From Cronobacter malonaticus LMG 23826 (GTDB taxonomy: Bacteria > Pseudomonadota > Gammaproteobacteria > Enterobacterales > Enterobacteriaceae), in NCBI RefSeq assembly GCF_001277215.2, contig NZ_CP013940.1:3162001-3226000 (forward strand): 64,000 bases of DNA, written 5' to 3'. A model generated the notes under the pieces. The model saw only the letters and a list, made by a program, of their open reading frames with translations. It was not told the origin of the DNA and did no database searches. The translations under genes and the position numbers were made by a program. Positions 47,479-55,539 of this stretch are shown in pieces (within the stretch, counting starts at the first letter, position 1; every line of letters begins with the position of its first letter).

Positions 47479-48421
47479 TCCGCGCACGGCGCTCTTGCAA
47501 CACCGCTGGCTCAACCGCCTGCAGACCGGGCTGTTGGTCCTGACCATGGTCGGGATCGCAGCCGCAGCAGGGAGACTGCCGTTTGGGGAAGGCTGCCTGT
47601 GGCTCGCGCTGTTTGCCGTTGCAGGTGCGTTGCTGCTGGAACCGGTAGCCGCGTCGGCGCTGAGCTTGCGCCTGTACCGCGTACGGGCCTTGCACCCGCA
47701 AGAAGCCCACGAGATGTGGGCCCTGTTGCGCGAGCTGCCCGCCCGTGCCGGTTTGCCCGCCACGCCGGTGCCGCACTATGTGCCCAGTGCCGTCGTCAAC
47801 GCCTTCGCCACCGGATCGAAGCAGGAGGCATCGATCGCCCTCACCGATGGCCTGCTGCGCAGCCTGAGCCCACGCGAGCTGGCGGGTGTGCTCGTGCACG
47901 AGGTCGAGCACATCGCTAATGAGGATCTGCGTGTCATGGGGCTGGCGGATTCCAACAGTCGCCTCACGAGCCTACTGGCCCTTATGGGACAGATCGCGAT
48001 CCTGCTCAGCCTGCCCGCGCAGCTGGTTGGCGCGGCGGAGGTCTATTGGCCTGGTCTATTGTTACTGGCCGCATCGCCCCAGCTGGCCCTGCTCGCACAG
48101 CTCGGCTTGTCTCGCGTGCGTGAGTTCGACGCTGACCGCCTTGCGGCGGAACTGACTGGCGACCCGCAGGGGCTGGCGTCCGCGCTGGCGAAAATCGAGC
48201 GGGTCAGCCGCTCCTGGCGTGCCTGGCTATGGCCGGGATGGGGCAATCCCGAGCCCTCCTGCTTGCGCACGCGTCCGGCAACGCAAGAGCGCATCGCACG
48301 CCTGCTGACGTTGGCGCCTGGTCCAGCATCAGCGTTGCCACTCCGCGCGCCCCATTTTTTGCCGGAATCCGCTTTGGCGACGCGCCCACCGCGCTGGCGC
48401 CCGAGCGGGCTGTGGCGCTGA
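47456..48421 (+). CDS. HtpX-like M48 membrane zinc protease
   Basis: The ATG at 47456 inside the psiE end gives 321 residues. Two membrane segments (about 23-62) precede the zinc motif HEVEH (H148, E149, H152), and a second pair of hydrophobic segments follows (~170-215), as in HtpX. A third zinc ligand Glu in VREFDADRLA is present. It cleaves misfolded membrane proteins together with FtsH. Usual HtpX is ~290 residues. Confidence 0.88.
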   Translation: MTRHHPSDPRTALLQHRWLNRLQTGLLVLTMVGIAAAAGRLPFGEGCLWLALFAVAGALLLEPVAASALSLRLYRVRALHPQEAHEMWALLRELPARAGLPATPVPHYVPSAVVNAFATGSKQEASIALTDGLLRSLSPRELAGVLVHEVEHIANEDLRVMGLADSNSRLTSLLALMGQIAILLSLPAQLVGAAEVYWPGLLLLAASPQLALLAQLGLSRVREFDADRLAAELTGDPQGLASALAKIERVSRSWRAWLWPGWGNPEPSCLRTRPATQERIARLLTLAPGPASALPLRAPHFLPESALATRPPRWRPSGLWR

Positions 48422-48445
48422 TTGCCCATCAACAGGAGACGTCTC

Positions 48446-49597
48446 ATGGCCTATCTCGACCCGTACCAACGCCCCGCGCCGGACCGCTTCATCCGGCGCG
48501 GGCTCTTCATCACCGCCTGCATTGCCGCGCTCATGCTGCTGTGGCAGTTTCTGCCCGCCATCGAGGCATGGTTCAGTCCGCGCGAGGCAGCAGAACGCAC
48601 CGTGATGGCGCGTGGCGATCTGGCGGCGGACGAGAAAACCACCATCGAACTGTTCGAAAAATCGCGCGCCTCGGTGGTCTACATCACCACCGCGCAATTA
48701 GTACGCGATGTCTGGACGCGCAACGTGTTCTCCGTGCCGCGCGGCACTGGCTCGGGCTTCATCTGGGACGACGCCGGCCACGTCGTCACCAACTTCCACG
48801 TCATCCAGGGCGCGTCCGAAGCCACCGTCAAACTGGCCGACGGCCGCGACTACCAGGCCGCGCTGGTGGGGACGAGCCCCGCGCACGACATCGCCGTGCT
48901 CAAGATCGGCGTCGGTTTCAAGCGCCCGCCGGCCGTGCCGGTCGGCACCAGTGCCGACCTCAAGGTGGGTCAGAAGGTGTTCGCTATCGGCAACCCCTTC
49001 GGCCTGGACTGGACGCTCACCACTGGTATCGTCTCCGCGCTCGACCGCTCGTTGCCGGGAGAAGCGGGCGGCCCGGCCATCGATCACCTGATCCAGACCG
49101 ACGCCGCCATCAACCCCGGCAATTCCGGTGGCCCGCTGCTCGATTCGGCTGGGCGGCTGATCGGAATCAATACCGCCATCTACAGTCCGTCTGGCGCCTC
49201 GGCCGGCATAGGCTTTGCGGTGCCGGTCGATACCGTCATGCGCGTGGTGCCGCAACTCATAAAGACCGGCAAGTACATCCGTCCGGCGCTGGGCATCGAG
49301 GTGGATGAGCAGCTCAACGCGCGTCTGCAGGCGCTGACCGGCAGTAAGGGCGTATTCGTATTGCGCGTGACGCCGGGCTCGGCGGCGCACAGGGCCGGGC
49401 TCGTCGGCGTCGAGGTCACCGCAGGCGGCATCGTGCCCGGCGATCGCGTTATCAGCATCGACGGTATCGCCGTCGACGACGTCGCCACATTACAGGCCCG
49501 GCTAGACGACAAGAACGTTGGAGATGTTGTGGTCTTGTTAGTGGAGCGGGCCGGCAAGACTCGCGAGATGCTTGTGGAACTACAACCGGGAGTTTGA
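48446..49597 (+). CDS. degP: DegP/DegQ-like periplasmic serine protease
   Basis: The ATG at 48446 with AGGAGAC upstream gives 383 residues. One membrane anchor (about 19-38) is followed by a trypsin-like domain with triad H118 (TNFHVIQG), D148 (HDIAVLKI) and S227 (GNSGGPL), and one C-terminal PDZ domain (~285-375). A single PDZ and the uncleaved anchor make it more DegS/DegQ-like than true DegP, but the tLST gene is named degP. It removes damaged periplasmic proteins. Last gene of the island. Confidence 0.93.
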   Translation: MAYLDPYQRPAPDRFIRRGLFITACIAALMLLWQFLPAIEAWFSPREAAERTVMARGDLAADEKTTIELFEKSRASVVYITTAQLVRDVWTRNVFSVPRGTGSGFIWDDAGHVVTNFHVIQGASEATVKLADGRDYQAALVGTSPAHDIAVLKIGVGFKRPPAVPVGTSADLKVGQKVFAIGNPFGLDWTLTTGIVSALDRSLPGEAGGPAIDHLIQTDAAINPGNSGGPLLDSAGRLIGINTAIYSPSGASAGIGFAVPVDTVMRVVPQLIKTGKYIRPALGIEVDEQLNARLQALTGSKGVFVLRVTPGSAAHRAGLVGVEVTAGGIVPGDRVISIDGIAVDDVATLQARLDDKNVGDVVVLLVERAGKTREMLVELQPGV

Positions 49598-49821
49598 TGG
49601 AAAGTGGGTCATGGATCTGCACAGCGAAGCAGCCAAGCGACTTCAGCCTTGCGCCGAACTACGAGCCCTAGCTAGGGATGGTCTGAAGTAGCCCTGTATT
49701 TCCGGCTGACTTCAGCCACTGCTGATTTTGAAAGCGGTGAACCGATCAAAAACAATCGGATCACCCGCTCATTTCGGTGCTTTCAGCCGTCGCGAGCACC
49801 TTGCGACGGCCATTTTCCGCA
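49598..49821. other. Border region between tLST and IS5 element
   Basis: Contains a 26-codon open frame (49611-49691) that I do not recognise and the left end of the IS5-family element. I could not fix the exact inverted repeat. No gene called. Confidence 0.35.
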
Positions 49822-50802
49822 TTACAGGCGCACCTCTCCTGCGCTTGCCAGCAAATGTCGGCGGGCCATCCATAGGTTCGACAGGGCAAACAGCGTCACC
49901 AGTTGTGCAGTGTTCCTCACCAGCCCTCGGAAACGTACCTTGGTGTAGCCGAACTGCCGCTTGATCACGCGAAACGGGGGCTCTACCTTCGCTCGCACTT
50001 GCGCCTTGGCCTTCTCGATCTTGCGCTTGGCTTTGTACAGGGCGCTGCGTTTATCGAGCATCTTGTAGGTGCTGCGGCGTGCTGCGACCTGCCAGATCAC
50101 TTCTCGGTCGGCATGCTCGGAGCGCTTTTCGACGCCGGTGTAGCCGGCATCGGCACAGACGACGTTCTCGTCGCCGTGCAGCAGCTTGTCGACCTGGGTG
50201 ACATCCGCCACGGTGGCTGCCGTGCCCACCACGCTGTGTACCAGCCCCGATTCATCATCAACGCCGATGTGCGCCTTCATGCCAAAGTAATACTGGTTCC
50301 CCTTCTTGGTCTGGTGCATTTCCGGGTCGCGCTTGCCGTCCTGGTTCTTGGTTGAACTGGGCGCGTGGATCAGCGTGGCATCGACGATAGTGCCCTGGCG
50401 CAGCGACAGACTGCGATCCCCCAGGTAGCCATTGATCACGCAGAGGATGCCGGCTGCCAGCTCATGTTTCTCCAGCAGACGACGGAAGTTGAGGATGGTG
50501 GTTTCGTCAGGAATACGCTCCATGCTCAGCCCGGCTAACTGACGTAGGATGGTCGTCTCGTACAGCGCTTCTTCCATGGCCGGATCGCTGTAGCCGAACC
50601 AGTTCTGCATCAGATGGATACGCAGCATCGCCATCAAGGGATACGCCGGGCGATCACCTTCGCCTTTCGGATAATGCGGTTCGATCAGGGCAATCCGCCC
50701 TTTCCACGGCACCACCTGATCCATCTCGATCAGGAACAGTTCCTTGCGGGTCTGCTTGCCCTTGCCGGCATACTCGGCGTCGGCGAAGGTCATCTGCTTC
50801 AT
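49822..50802 (-). CDS. IS5-family transposase
   Basis: The 326 residues form a complete DDE transposase of the IS5 family: N-terminal DUF772 region (YPLMAMLRIHLMQNWF), TIVDATLIHAP with the first Asp, VVCADAGYTG with the second Asp, and the C-terminal YTKVRFRGLVRNTAQLVTLF, with Glu in between. It looks active. The left element end lies between 49690 and 49820, while the right end appears abutted or cut by the IS3 element at 50835. Confidence 0.9.
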   Translation of the reverse strand: MKQMTFADAEYAGKGKQTRKELFLIEMDQVVPWKGRIALIEPHYPKGEGDRPAYPLMAMLRIHLMQNWFGYSDPAMEEALYETTILRQLAGLSMERIPDETTILNFRRLLEKHELAAGILCVINGYLGDRSLSLRQGTIVDATLIHAPSSTKNQDGKRDPEMHQTKKGNQYYFGMKAHIGVDDESGLVHSVVGTAATVADVTQVDKLLHGDENVVCADAGYTGVEKRSEHADREVIWQVAARRSTYKMLDKRSALYKAKRKIEKAKAQVRAKVEPPFRVIKRQFGYTKVRFRGLVRNTAQLVTLFALSNLWMARRHLLASAGEVRL

Positions 50803-50852
50803 GGAAGAACTCGGGTGGCGGGATCAGCGTATTTTGAATCGCCACGGATAAT

Positions 50853-51665
50853 TTAGACACTTCCGAGCCGTTGATAATACTGGTTTTCATATTCTGTCGG
50901 TGACATCTGATCGCTGGAACCATGCCGACGCTTACTGTTATAAAACATTTCGATGTAATCAAAAATATCGCTGCGGGCTTCTTCCCGCGTTCCGTAGATC
51001 TTTTTCTTTATCCGTTCGCGTTTCAACAACTGGAAAAAGCTTTCTGCAACCGCATTATCATGGCAATTACCGCGACGGCTCATGCTGCCCTCCAGGCCGT
51101 GTGATTTCAGGAACGACTGCCATTCATGGCTTGTGTACTGACTGCCCTGATCCGAATGAACCAGCACCTGTTTTTGGGGATTACGCCGCCATACAGCCAT
51201 CAGCAGTGCGTTCAGGACAATGTCTTTTGTCATCCGGGATTGCATGGACCAGCCGATAATTTTGCGTGAGAACAGATCAACAACCACGGCAAGATACAGC
51301 CAGCCTTCGTGGGTCCTGATGTAGGTTATGTCCGTTACCCAACGCTCATCCGGAGCATCCGGATTGAACTGTCGCTGAAGCCTGTTGGGCGACACGATAC
51401 TGGCCTCGCCTTTACGAGCCCGCGGGCTCCGGTATCCGACCTGAGCCTTTATCCCGACACGTTTCATCAGTCGCCAGACTCTGTTCACTCCGTACTGTTG
51501 CCCGCTGTCCCGCAGATCCAAATGGATTTTGCGATAACCATAGACGCATCCCGATTCCAGCCAGAACTGTTTAATCTGTCCTGTCAGTCTCAGGTCTGCC
51601 TGATGGCGTTGTGAATGCGGCTGCTGAAGCCAGGCGTAAAAACCACTGGGATGAACATCCAGCAC
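50853..51665 (-). CDS. IS3-family transposase OrfB
   Basis: The 270-residue rve (DDE) integrase-like protein includes the HTH_21 region, VTDITYIRTHEG with the first Asp, LVHSDQGSQYTS with the second, and NAVAESFFQLLKRE with the Glu. It is made as an OrfAB fusion by programmed frameshift in this family. It looks complete. Confidence 0.92.
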   Translation of the reverse strand: MLDVHPSGFYAWLQQPHSQRHQADLRLTGQIKQFWLESGCVYGYRKIHLDLRDSGQQYGVNRVWRLMKRVGIKAQVGYRSPRARKGEASIVSPNRLQRQFNPDAPDERWVTDITYIRTHEGWLYLAVVVDLFSRKIIGWSMQSRMTKDIVLNALLMAVWRRNPQKQVLVHSDQGSQYTSHEWQSFLKSHGLEGSMSRRGNCHDNAVAESFFQLLKRERIKKKIYGTREEARSDIFDYIEMFYNSKRRHGSSDQMSPTEYENQYYQRLGSV

Positions 51666-51721
51666 CCGACAGAGCAGGCGAACAGGCCAGCAACAGGTGT
51701 TGTCACGGATAAAGGCGTACC

Positions 51722-52006
51722 TCAGCCGGACAGCTTTGCGAAGTACGCCGCGGCTTTTTTTAATATGTCCCGTTCGTCGGTAACCCGCTTCAGCTCTTTC
51801 TGGAGACGGCGGAGCTCGGCCTGAGCATCTGACTGTTCTTTATTAGTGGAAGAATCCGGACCGTACTTCTTTATCCAGGAGTAAAGGCTGTGGGTGGTGA
51901 TATCGAGACGTGTTGCAACGCTGGCAACAGAATAACCGCGATCAACAACCTGTTTGACTGCTTCAATTTTAAACTCTTCGGGATAACGCTTACCGCTCAT
52001 GGGCAC
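51722..52006 (-). CDS. IS3-family transposase OrfA
   Basis: This 94-residue helix-turn-helix protein (KRYPEEFKIEAVKQVVDRG ... DITTHSLYSWIKKYG) has a coiled-coil C-terminus (LRRLQKELKRVTDERDILKK). It belongs to the IS at 50835-52063; the slippery run AAAAAAAG near its end (minus strand, about 51758) is the probable frameshift site. Confidence 0.92.
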   Translation of the reverse strand: MPMSGKRYPEEFKIEAVKQVVDRGYSVASVATRLDITTHSLYSWIKKYGPDSSTNKEQSDAQAELRRLQKELKRVTDERDILKKAAAYFAKLSG

Positions 52007-52126
52007 CTCTCTTTAAGTCATCTTAAATGACTCTGAGGTGTCTGTTAAACCTGTGGCGATTCACGTCTCTTACCTTAATTCAAATTATTTTCAGATAGAT
52101 ATCATTCTTCTGAACATACCCGATTA

Positions 52127-52156
52127 ACGGCAGAATCTCACGATTCTGCCGTTTTG
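52127..52156 (+). terminator. Hairpin upstream of ykfA remnant
   Basis: ACGGCAGAATC and GATTCTGCCGT form a perfect 11-bp stem with loop TCAC followed by TTTTG. It belongs to a lost upstream gene or to the leader of the YkfA-type gene. Confidence 0.75.
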
Positions 52157-52180
52157 TATAATTTTTCAGAGGAGTAGCTA

Positions 52181-52562
52181 ATGAACAATTCTGAAGGTTT
52201 GAAGTCGTTTCAGCAATCGCTTGCTGGCCTGCCACAGTGGGTATCTGAACGTATATTGCAGCAGATAAATCAGTTAACCCATTACGAGCCAGTAATCGGC
52301 ATTATGGGTAAGAGCGGTGCCGGTAAATCCTCACTCTGCAATGCCCTGTTTGCCAGTGAGGTATCACCGGTCAGCGATGTCGCGGCCTGTACACGTGAGC
52401 CACTGCGCTTTCGACTGCAGGTTGGCGACCGCTATATGACGCTGATGGATCTACCCGGCGTGGGCGAAAGTGGCACTCGCGATACCGAGTATGCTGCGCT
52501 GTACCGAGAGCAGCTTTCTCGCCTCGACCTAGTGCTGTGGTTGATCAAGGCTGATGCCGGGG
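52181..52562 (+). pseudogene. ykfA: YkfA/YeeP-type GTPase, C-terminally truncated
   Basis: The first ~127 residues are a YkfA/YeeP/YfjP GTP-binding protein: G1 motif GKSGAGKSSLCNAL (residues ~46-59), G3 DLPGVGES, but no G4/G5. After DAG (near 52562) the sequence switches abruptly to the leader of the DUF905 gene and ends in out-of-frame codons. The deletion removed ~160 residues and probably several genes between ykfA and ykfF of the CP4-6 order. Confidence 0.85.
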
Positions 52563-52586
52563 TTTTCTTTTATCAGGAGCCCGAAA

Positions 52587-52826
52587 ATGTCCCAATCCGT
52601 GTTACTGCCACCGGGGCCTTTCACCCGGAGACAAGCGCAAGCGGTCACTACCACGTACAGCAATATCACCCTCGAAGACGACCAAGGCAGTCACTTCCGC
52701 CTTGTGGTTCGTGACACTGAAGGCCGGATGGTCTGGCGGGCATGGAACTTTGAACCCGATGCCGCTGAAAGTCTTAACCGCTACATCCGCACCTCTGGCA
52801 TCCGTACAGGCACCTCCACCCGCTGA
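52587..52826 (+). CDS. ykfF: DUF905 family protein (YkfF-like)
   Basis: The ATG at 52587 with AGGAG 8 bases upstream gives 79 residues ([37 protein letters not shown]), the DUF905 pattern of CP4 elements. It is a small cytosolic protein of unknown function. Its ribosome-binding site directly follows the truncation point in ykfA. Confidence 0.88.
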   Translation: MSQSVLLPPGPFTRRQAQAVTTTYSNITLEDDQGSHFRLVVRDTEGRMVWRAWNFEPDAAESLNRYIRTSGIRTGTSTR

Positions 52827-52883
52827 CCGCGAAGCATTTACCCGCACATTTCACCTCCCCGAACACGCTTTATTCCCCCATTT

Positions 52884-52910
52884 GCCAGCCATCGCCGCTG
52901 GCGTTTTTTA
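52884..52910 (+). terminator. Terminator after DUF905 gene
   Basis: GCCAGC (52884-52889) and GCTGGC (52897-52902) form a 6-bp stem followed by GTTTTTTA. Confidence 0.7.
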
Positions 52911-52927
52911 TTAACGGAGACATGCCC

Positions 52928-53386
52928 ATGACAACACAGACGCAGTACGACCTCGCACCCGCTAACCAATCAGAATTTGAACTGACCGTCACGCAGGTAC
53001 CCGACGAACAGCGTATCGATTTCTGGCCGCAACACTTTGGCACTATCCCGCAGTGGACAACCCTGGAACCGCGTATTTTTGCCTGGATGGACCGCTTCTG
53101 TTCGACCTACAGCGGTGGTATCTGGTCCTTTTACACCCTCAGCAATGGCGGGGCGTTTATGGCTCCCGAGTCTGACAATGATGAGACATGGCGTCTGTTT
53201 AATTGCCTGAACGGCAACGATGCCCAAATGAGTGCAGAAGCCGCAGGTATTGCTGTCTGCCTGATTGCGTACAGCCATCACGCCTGTCGCACCCAATGCG
53301 GTGCCATGACTGAACACTATTACCGCCTGCGGGACTACGCCCCGCAGCATCCAGAGGCCCACGCCATTCTGCGTATTATCGACTGA
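52928..53386 (+). CDS. yafX: ArdB/KlcA-type antirestriction protein
   Basis: The second ATG (52928) is preferred, as GGAGA lies 7 bases before it and only 1 base before the first ATG at 52922. The 152 residues match KlcA/ArdB/YafX: WPQHFGTIPQW, FAWMDRFCSTYSGGIWSFYTLSNGGAFM. ArdB proteins protect incoming DNA from type I restriction by an indirect mechanism. Part of the CP4-6-like module. Confidence 0.92.
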   Translation: MTTQTQYDLAPANQSEFELTVTQVPDEQRIDFWPQHFGTIPQWTTLEPRIFAWMDRFCSTYSGGIWSFYTLSNGGAFMAPESDNDETWRLFNCLNGNDAQMSAEAAGIAVCLIAYSHHACRTQCGAMTEHYYRLRDYAPQHPEAHAILRIID

Positions 53387-53401
53387 CCGAAGGAGCAACA
53401 G

Positions 53402-53878
53402 ATGAAACAGCTTTCCTTTTTACCCGGCGAGATGACGCCACAGGACCGGTGTCTCATTCAGCGGGCGCTCAGGGCTCTGGACCGCCACCTGCATGAGCCC
53501 GGCGTAGCCTTCACCTCTACCCACGCCGTACGTGAATGGCTGCGACTGCATATGGCCGCGCTTGAGCGGGAAGAGTTCCGGGTGTTGTATCTGGACAACC
53601 AGAATCAGTTGATTGCCCATGAAACGCTCTTCACCGGCACGATTAACCGCACCGAGGTGCATCCCCGGGAGGTGGTCAAACGTGCTCTGCACTTCAACGC
53701 GGCGGCGGTGATACTCGCGCACAACCATCCTTCTGGCGAGACAACACCCAGCCAGGCAGACAAAGCCCTCACGCAGCGACTGGTACAGGTGCTTCAGTTG
53801 GTGGATATCCGCGTCCCTGACCATCTGATTGTCGGCGGCAGGCAAATCTATTCGTTCGCAGAACACGGTTTGCTGTGA
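53402..53878 (+). CDS. ykfG: RadC/YkfG-family JAB-domain protein
   Basis: This 158-residue protein has the JAMM/JAB metalloprotease-like motif: Glu early (AHETLFTGTINRTEVHPR), then AHNHPSGETTPSQAD with His-x-His and Asp. It is the short (YeeS/YkfG) version that lacks the N-terminal part of chromosomal RadC. Function unknown; a role in DNA repair is not established. Its gap to yafX is 15 bases. Confidence 0.93.
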   Translation: MKQLSFLPGEMTPQDRCLIQRALRALDRHLHEPGVAFTSTHAVREWLRLHMAALEREEFRVLYLDNQNQLIAHETLFTGTINRTEVHPREVVKRALHFNAAAVILAHNHPSGETTPSQADKALTQRLVQVLQLVDIRVPDHLIVGGRQIYSFAEHGLL

Positions 53879-53886
53879 GGTATGAT

Positions 53887-54108
53887 ATGAAAATTATCAG
53901 TAAACGCCGGGCAATGACGATATACCGCCAGCATCCTGAGTCCCGAATCTTTCGCTACTGCAGTGGAAAATATCAGTGGCACGGTAGCGTCTGCCATTAC
54001 ACCGGCAGGGACGTTCCGGATATCGCAGGTGTCCTCGCGGTATACGCCGAACGCCGCCAGGACCGCAACGGGCCTTATGCCTGCCTGATGAGCATCACTC
54101 TGAACTGA
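53887..54108 (+). CDS. ykfH: YeeT/YkfH-family (DUF987) protein
   Basis: The start at 53887 gives 73 residues, exactly the YeeT length (MKIISKRRAMTIYRQHPESR; HYTGRDVPDI). A small cytosolic protein always found before the cbeA-cbtA pair in CP4 elements; function unknown. Confidence 0.9.
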   Translation: MKIISKRRAMTIYRQHPESRIFRYCSGKYQWHGSVCHYTGRDVPDIAGVLAVYAERRQDRNGPYACLMSITLN

Positions 54109-54128
54109 CAATACAAAGGAGAGTCGTT

Positions 54129-54446
54129 ATGACTCACATCACATGGGGCCTGCAGCGGAATATCACGCCGCGCCTGGGAGCCCGTCTGGTGCAGGAGGGG
54201 AACCGGCTGCATTATCTGGCTGACCGGGCCAGCATCACCGGCAAGTTCAGTGACACCGAATGCCGGAAGCTGGATGAAACATTCCCGCACTTTATCCGCC
54301 AGATGGAATCGATGCTGACCACCGGTGAAGTCAGCCCCCAACATGCCCACTGCGTCATCATGTACCACAACGGTTTCACCTGTGAAGCCGACACCCTTGG
54401 CAGTTGCGGTTACGTGTACATCGCCATTTATCCCACCCAGCGCTAA
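54129..54446 (+). CDS. yafW: CbeA/YeeU/YafW-type type IV antitoxin
   Basis: The 105 residues match the CbeA family: [47 protein letters not shown]. CbeA counters the toxin by bundling and stabilising its targets MreB and FtsZ, not by binding the toxin (type IV system). AAGGAGAG precedes the ATG. Followed by the toxin gene after 20 bases. Confidence 0.94.
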   Translation: MTHITWGLQRNITPRLGARLVQEGNRLHYLADRASITGKFSDTECRKLDETFPHFIRQMESMLTTGEVSPQHAHCVIMYHNGFTCEADTLGSCGYVYIAIYPTQR

Positions 54447-54466
54447 TAACTTTCACGAGAGCAAAC

Positions 54467-54808
54467 ATGAAAACTTTACCTGCAACAACTCAGCGGGCGG
54501 TGAAGCCCTGCCTGTCACCCGTGGCTGTCTGGCAAATGCTACTGACACGCCTGCTGGAACAGCACTATGGTCTCACCCTCAACGACACACCGTTCAGTGA
54601 GGAACGTGTTATACAGGAACATATCGATGCCGGGATCTCGCTGGCTGATGCCGTGAATTTTCTGGTGGAAAAATACGAACTGGTGCGTATCGACAGGAAG
54701 GGATTTAACTGGCAGGAACAATCGCCTTATCTTCAGGCTGTCGATATTCTGCGAGCGCGGCAGGCAACTGGCTTGTTGCAGCAAAGCCGTAGCAACGTAG
54801 TACGATGA
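54467..54808 (+). CDS. ykfI: CbtA/YeeV/YkfI-type type IV toxin
   Basis: The start at 54467 gives 113 residues ([61 protein letters not shown]), the CbtA pattern. It blocks MreB and FtsZ polymerisation, giving lemon-shaped cells. Slightly shorter than the usual 113-124, so probably intact. Last gene before the right attachment region. It may help stabilise the element. Confidence 0.94.
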   Translation: MKTLPATTQRAVKPCLSPVAVWQMLLTRLLEQHYGLTLNDTPFSEERVIQEHIDAGISLADAVNFLVEKYELVRIDRKGFNWQEQSPYLQAVDILRARQATGLLQQSRSNVVR

Positions 54809-55195
54809 ACATTGCGTACAACCTTCCCGATTTACATTTCTGAACTTCCTCCCTTGTTTACCTATTGCGTAATGCGCCTGCTGCTACCCGGCTGGCGCGT
54901 TATCTTTTTACGGACAAACCATCATGCAACCAGAAGGTGAAGTATTAACCGATCATAATGAGCTAATTTGTTCAAGCTTTATTGAACACATTGCCAACAC
55001 ATTGAATTTAGGAGTGGTGTAGACATGGACAACTAAACCTGCAGCCACGGAGGTATAGCGAGTGAAGCCCTATCCGGCCTTTTTGGTCAGTAGATAAGAT
55101 TGATCTTCGTTGATAGAGTTTACTTACATCAGCAGTTACATGAAAATAATTTTTGGTGAGAAAAAGATAAGACACTACGTAACTATTTGATTTCT
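54809..55195. other. Right end of the element, no gene called
   Basis: About 385 bases after cbtA. A 32-codon frame (54924-55022) lacks clear support. In CP4 elements a DUF4942-type or yeeW remnant often stands here, but I could not recognise one. GTTGAT motifs and the inner repeat at 55119 lie near the right edge. Confidence 0.4.
55119..55141 (+). repeat. Terminal inner repeat, right copy
   Basis: A 23-base sequence starting TTTACTTACATCAGC and ending GTTACAT, with two differences from the copy at 27221-27243 and in the same orientation, 55 bases inside the right attachment repeat. Possible integrase arm site. Confidence 0.65.
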
Positions 55196-55237
55196 TGGTG
55201 CCGATAATAGGAGTCGAACCTACGACCTTCGCATTAC
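55196..55237 (-). repeat. thrW tRNA-Thr(CGU) 3'-end fragment, second copy
   Basis: These 42 bases are identical to 27048-27089, again reading on the minus strand as the T-arm, variable region, part of the anticodon arm and CCA end of thrW. The sequence departs from the tRNA after GCATTAC, so the tRNA is not restored here. It is the right boundary of the 28-kb element and at the same time the left boundary of a second one. The intact thrW is expected further right. Confidence 0.92.
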
Positions 55238-55539
55238 CGAAACTCGCGTAACCACATGAGTTTGTGAGGCTCTATTGTAGAAGGAATTTGTAGGGGGAAC
55301 TACAACCTTTTATAAAATCGTGTCATTAGCTTGGCACATGATCTTTGACGGGTTCGTGTATCATTCCAGAAACCGCAATCTTTTTTATACTTGCCAATTC
55401 CAATTTACTTGAAATGGTCTCGGCTTTTTCCATATAGCTGCATGCAATAATGCAACATATCAGATACAGTTTTACGTCAAAAGCTCTCTAAAAAATGAGA
55501 GCTTTTTCAGATATAAAATTTATTTCAGTTAAATCGATG
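55238..55539. other. Attachment-side noncoding region with TTGTAG/CTACAA motifs
   Basis: About 300 noncoding bases. ATTGTAG, TTTGTAG and CTACAAC occur within 55272-55310 and could be recombinase arm sites. A hairpin at 55479-55506 ends the gene on its right. Confidence 0.45.
55479..55506. terminator. Terminator hairpin after the HEPN-like gene
   Basis: AAAAGCTCTC and GAGAGCTTTT form a perfect 10-bp stem with an 8-base A-rich loop, 34 bases beyond the stop codon of the leftward gene at 55540. Confidence 0.8.

Larger units (their letters stand above)
34532..49597 (+). mobile_element. Transmissible locus of stress tolerance (tLST / locus of heat resistance)
   Basis: All genes in this 15-kb GC-rich block point right and are packed closely: HTH, hsp20, clpK, PLD-like remnant, ftsH, hsp20, yfdX1, yfdX2, hdeD, HPF-sigma fusion, trx, kefB, psiE, htpX-like, degP. 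This matches the known tLST/LHR heat-resistance island of Enterobacteriaceae and Pseudomonas, also reported for thermotolerant Cronobacter. Together the proteins resist heat, oxidants, acid and chlorine. IS remnants flank it on both sides. Confidence 0.95.
50835..52063 (-). mobile_element. Complete IS3-family element
   Basis: Both ends start TGAATCGCCAC (50835 onward on plus; 52063 backward on minus), giving a 1,229-bp element with orfA and orfB in the usual overlapping arrangement. No matching target-site duplication is seen in the flanks (left ...CGTATTT, right CGTCTCT...), which suggests that recombination or deletion followed insertion. Confidence 0.85.

Noticed and set aside
34848..49597. 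Composite transposon bounded by two copies of one IS
   Set aside because: The IS elements on the two sides are different (IS66/IS256/IS3 remnants left, IS5 plus another IS3 right), so no matching pair brackets the tLST.
54924..55022. Short gene of 32 codons after cbtA
   Set aside because: No clear ribosome-binding site and no recognisable homologue.
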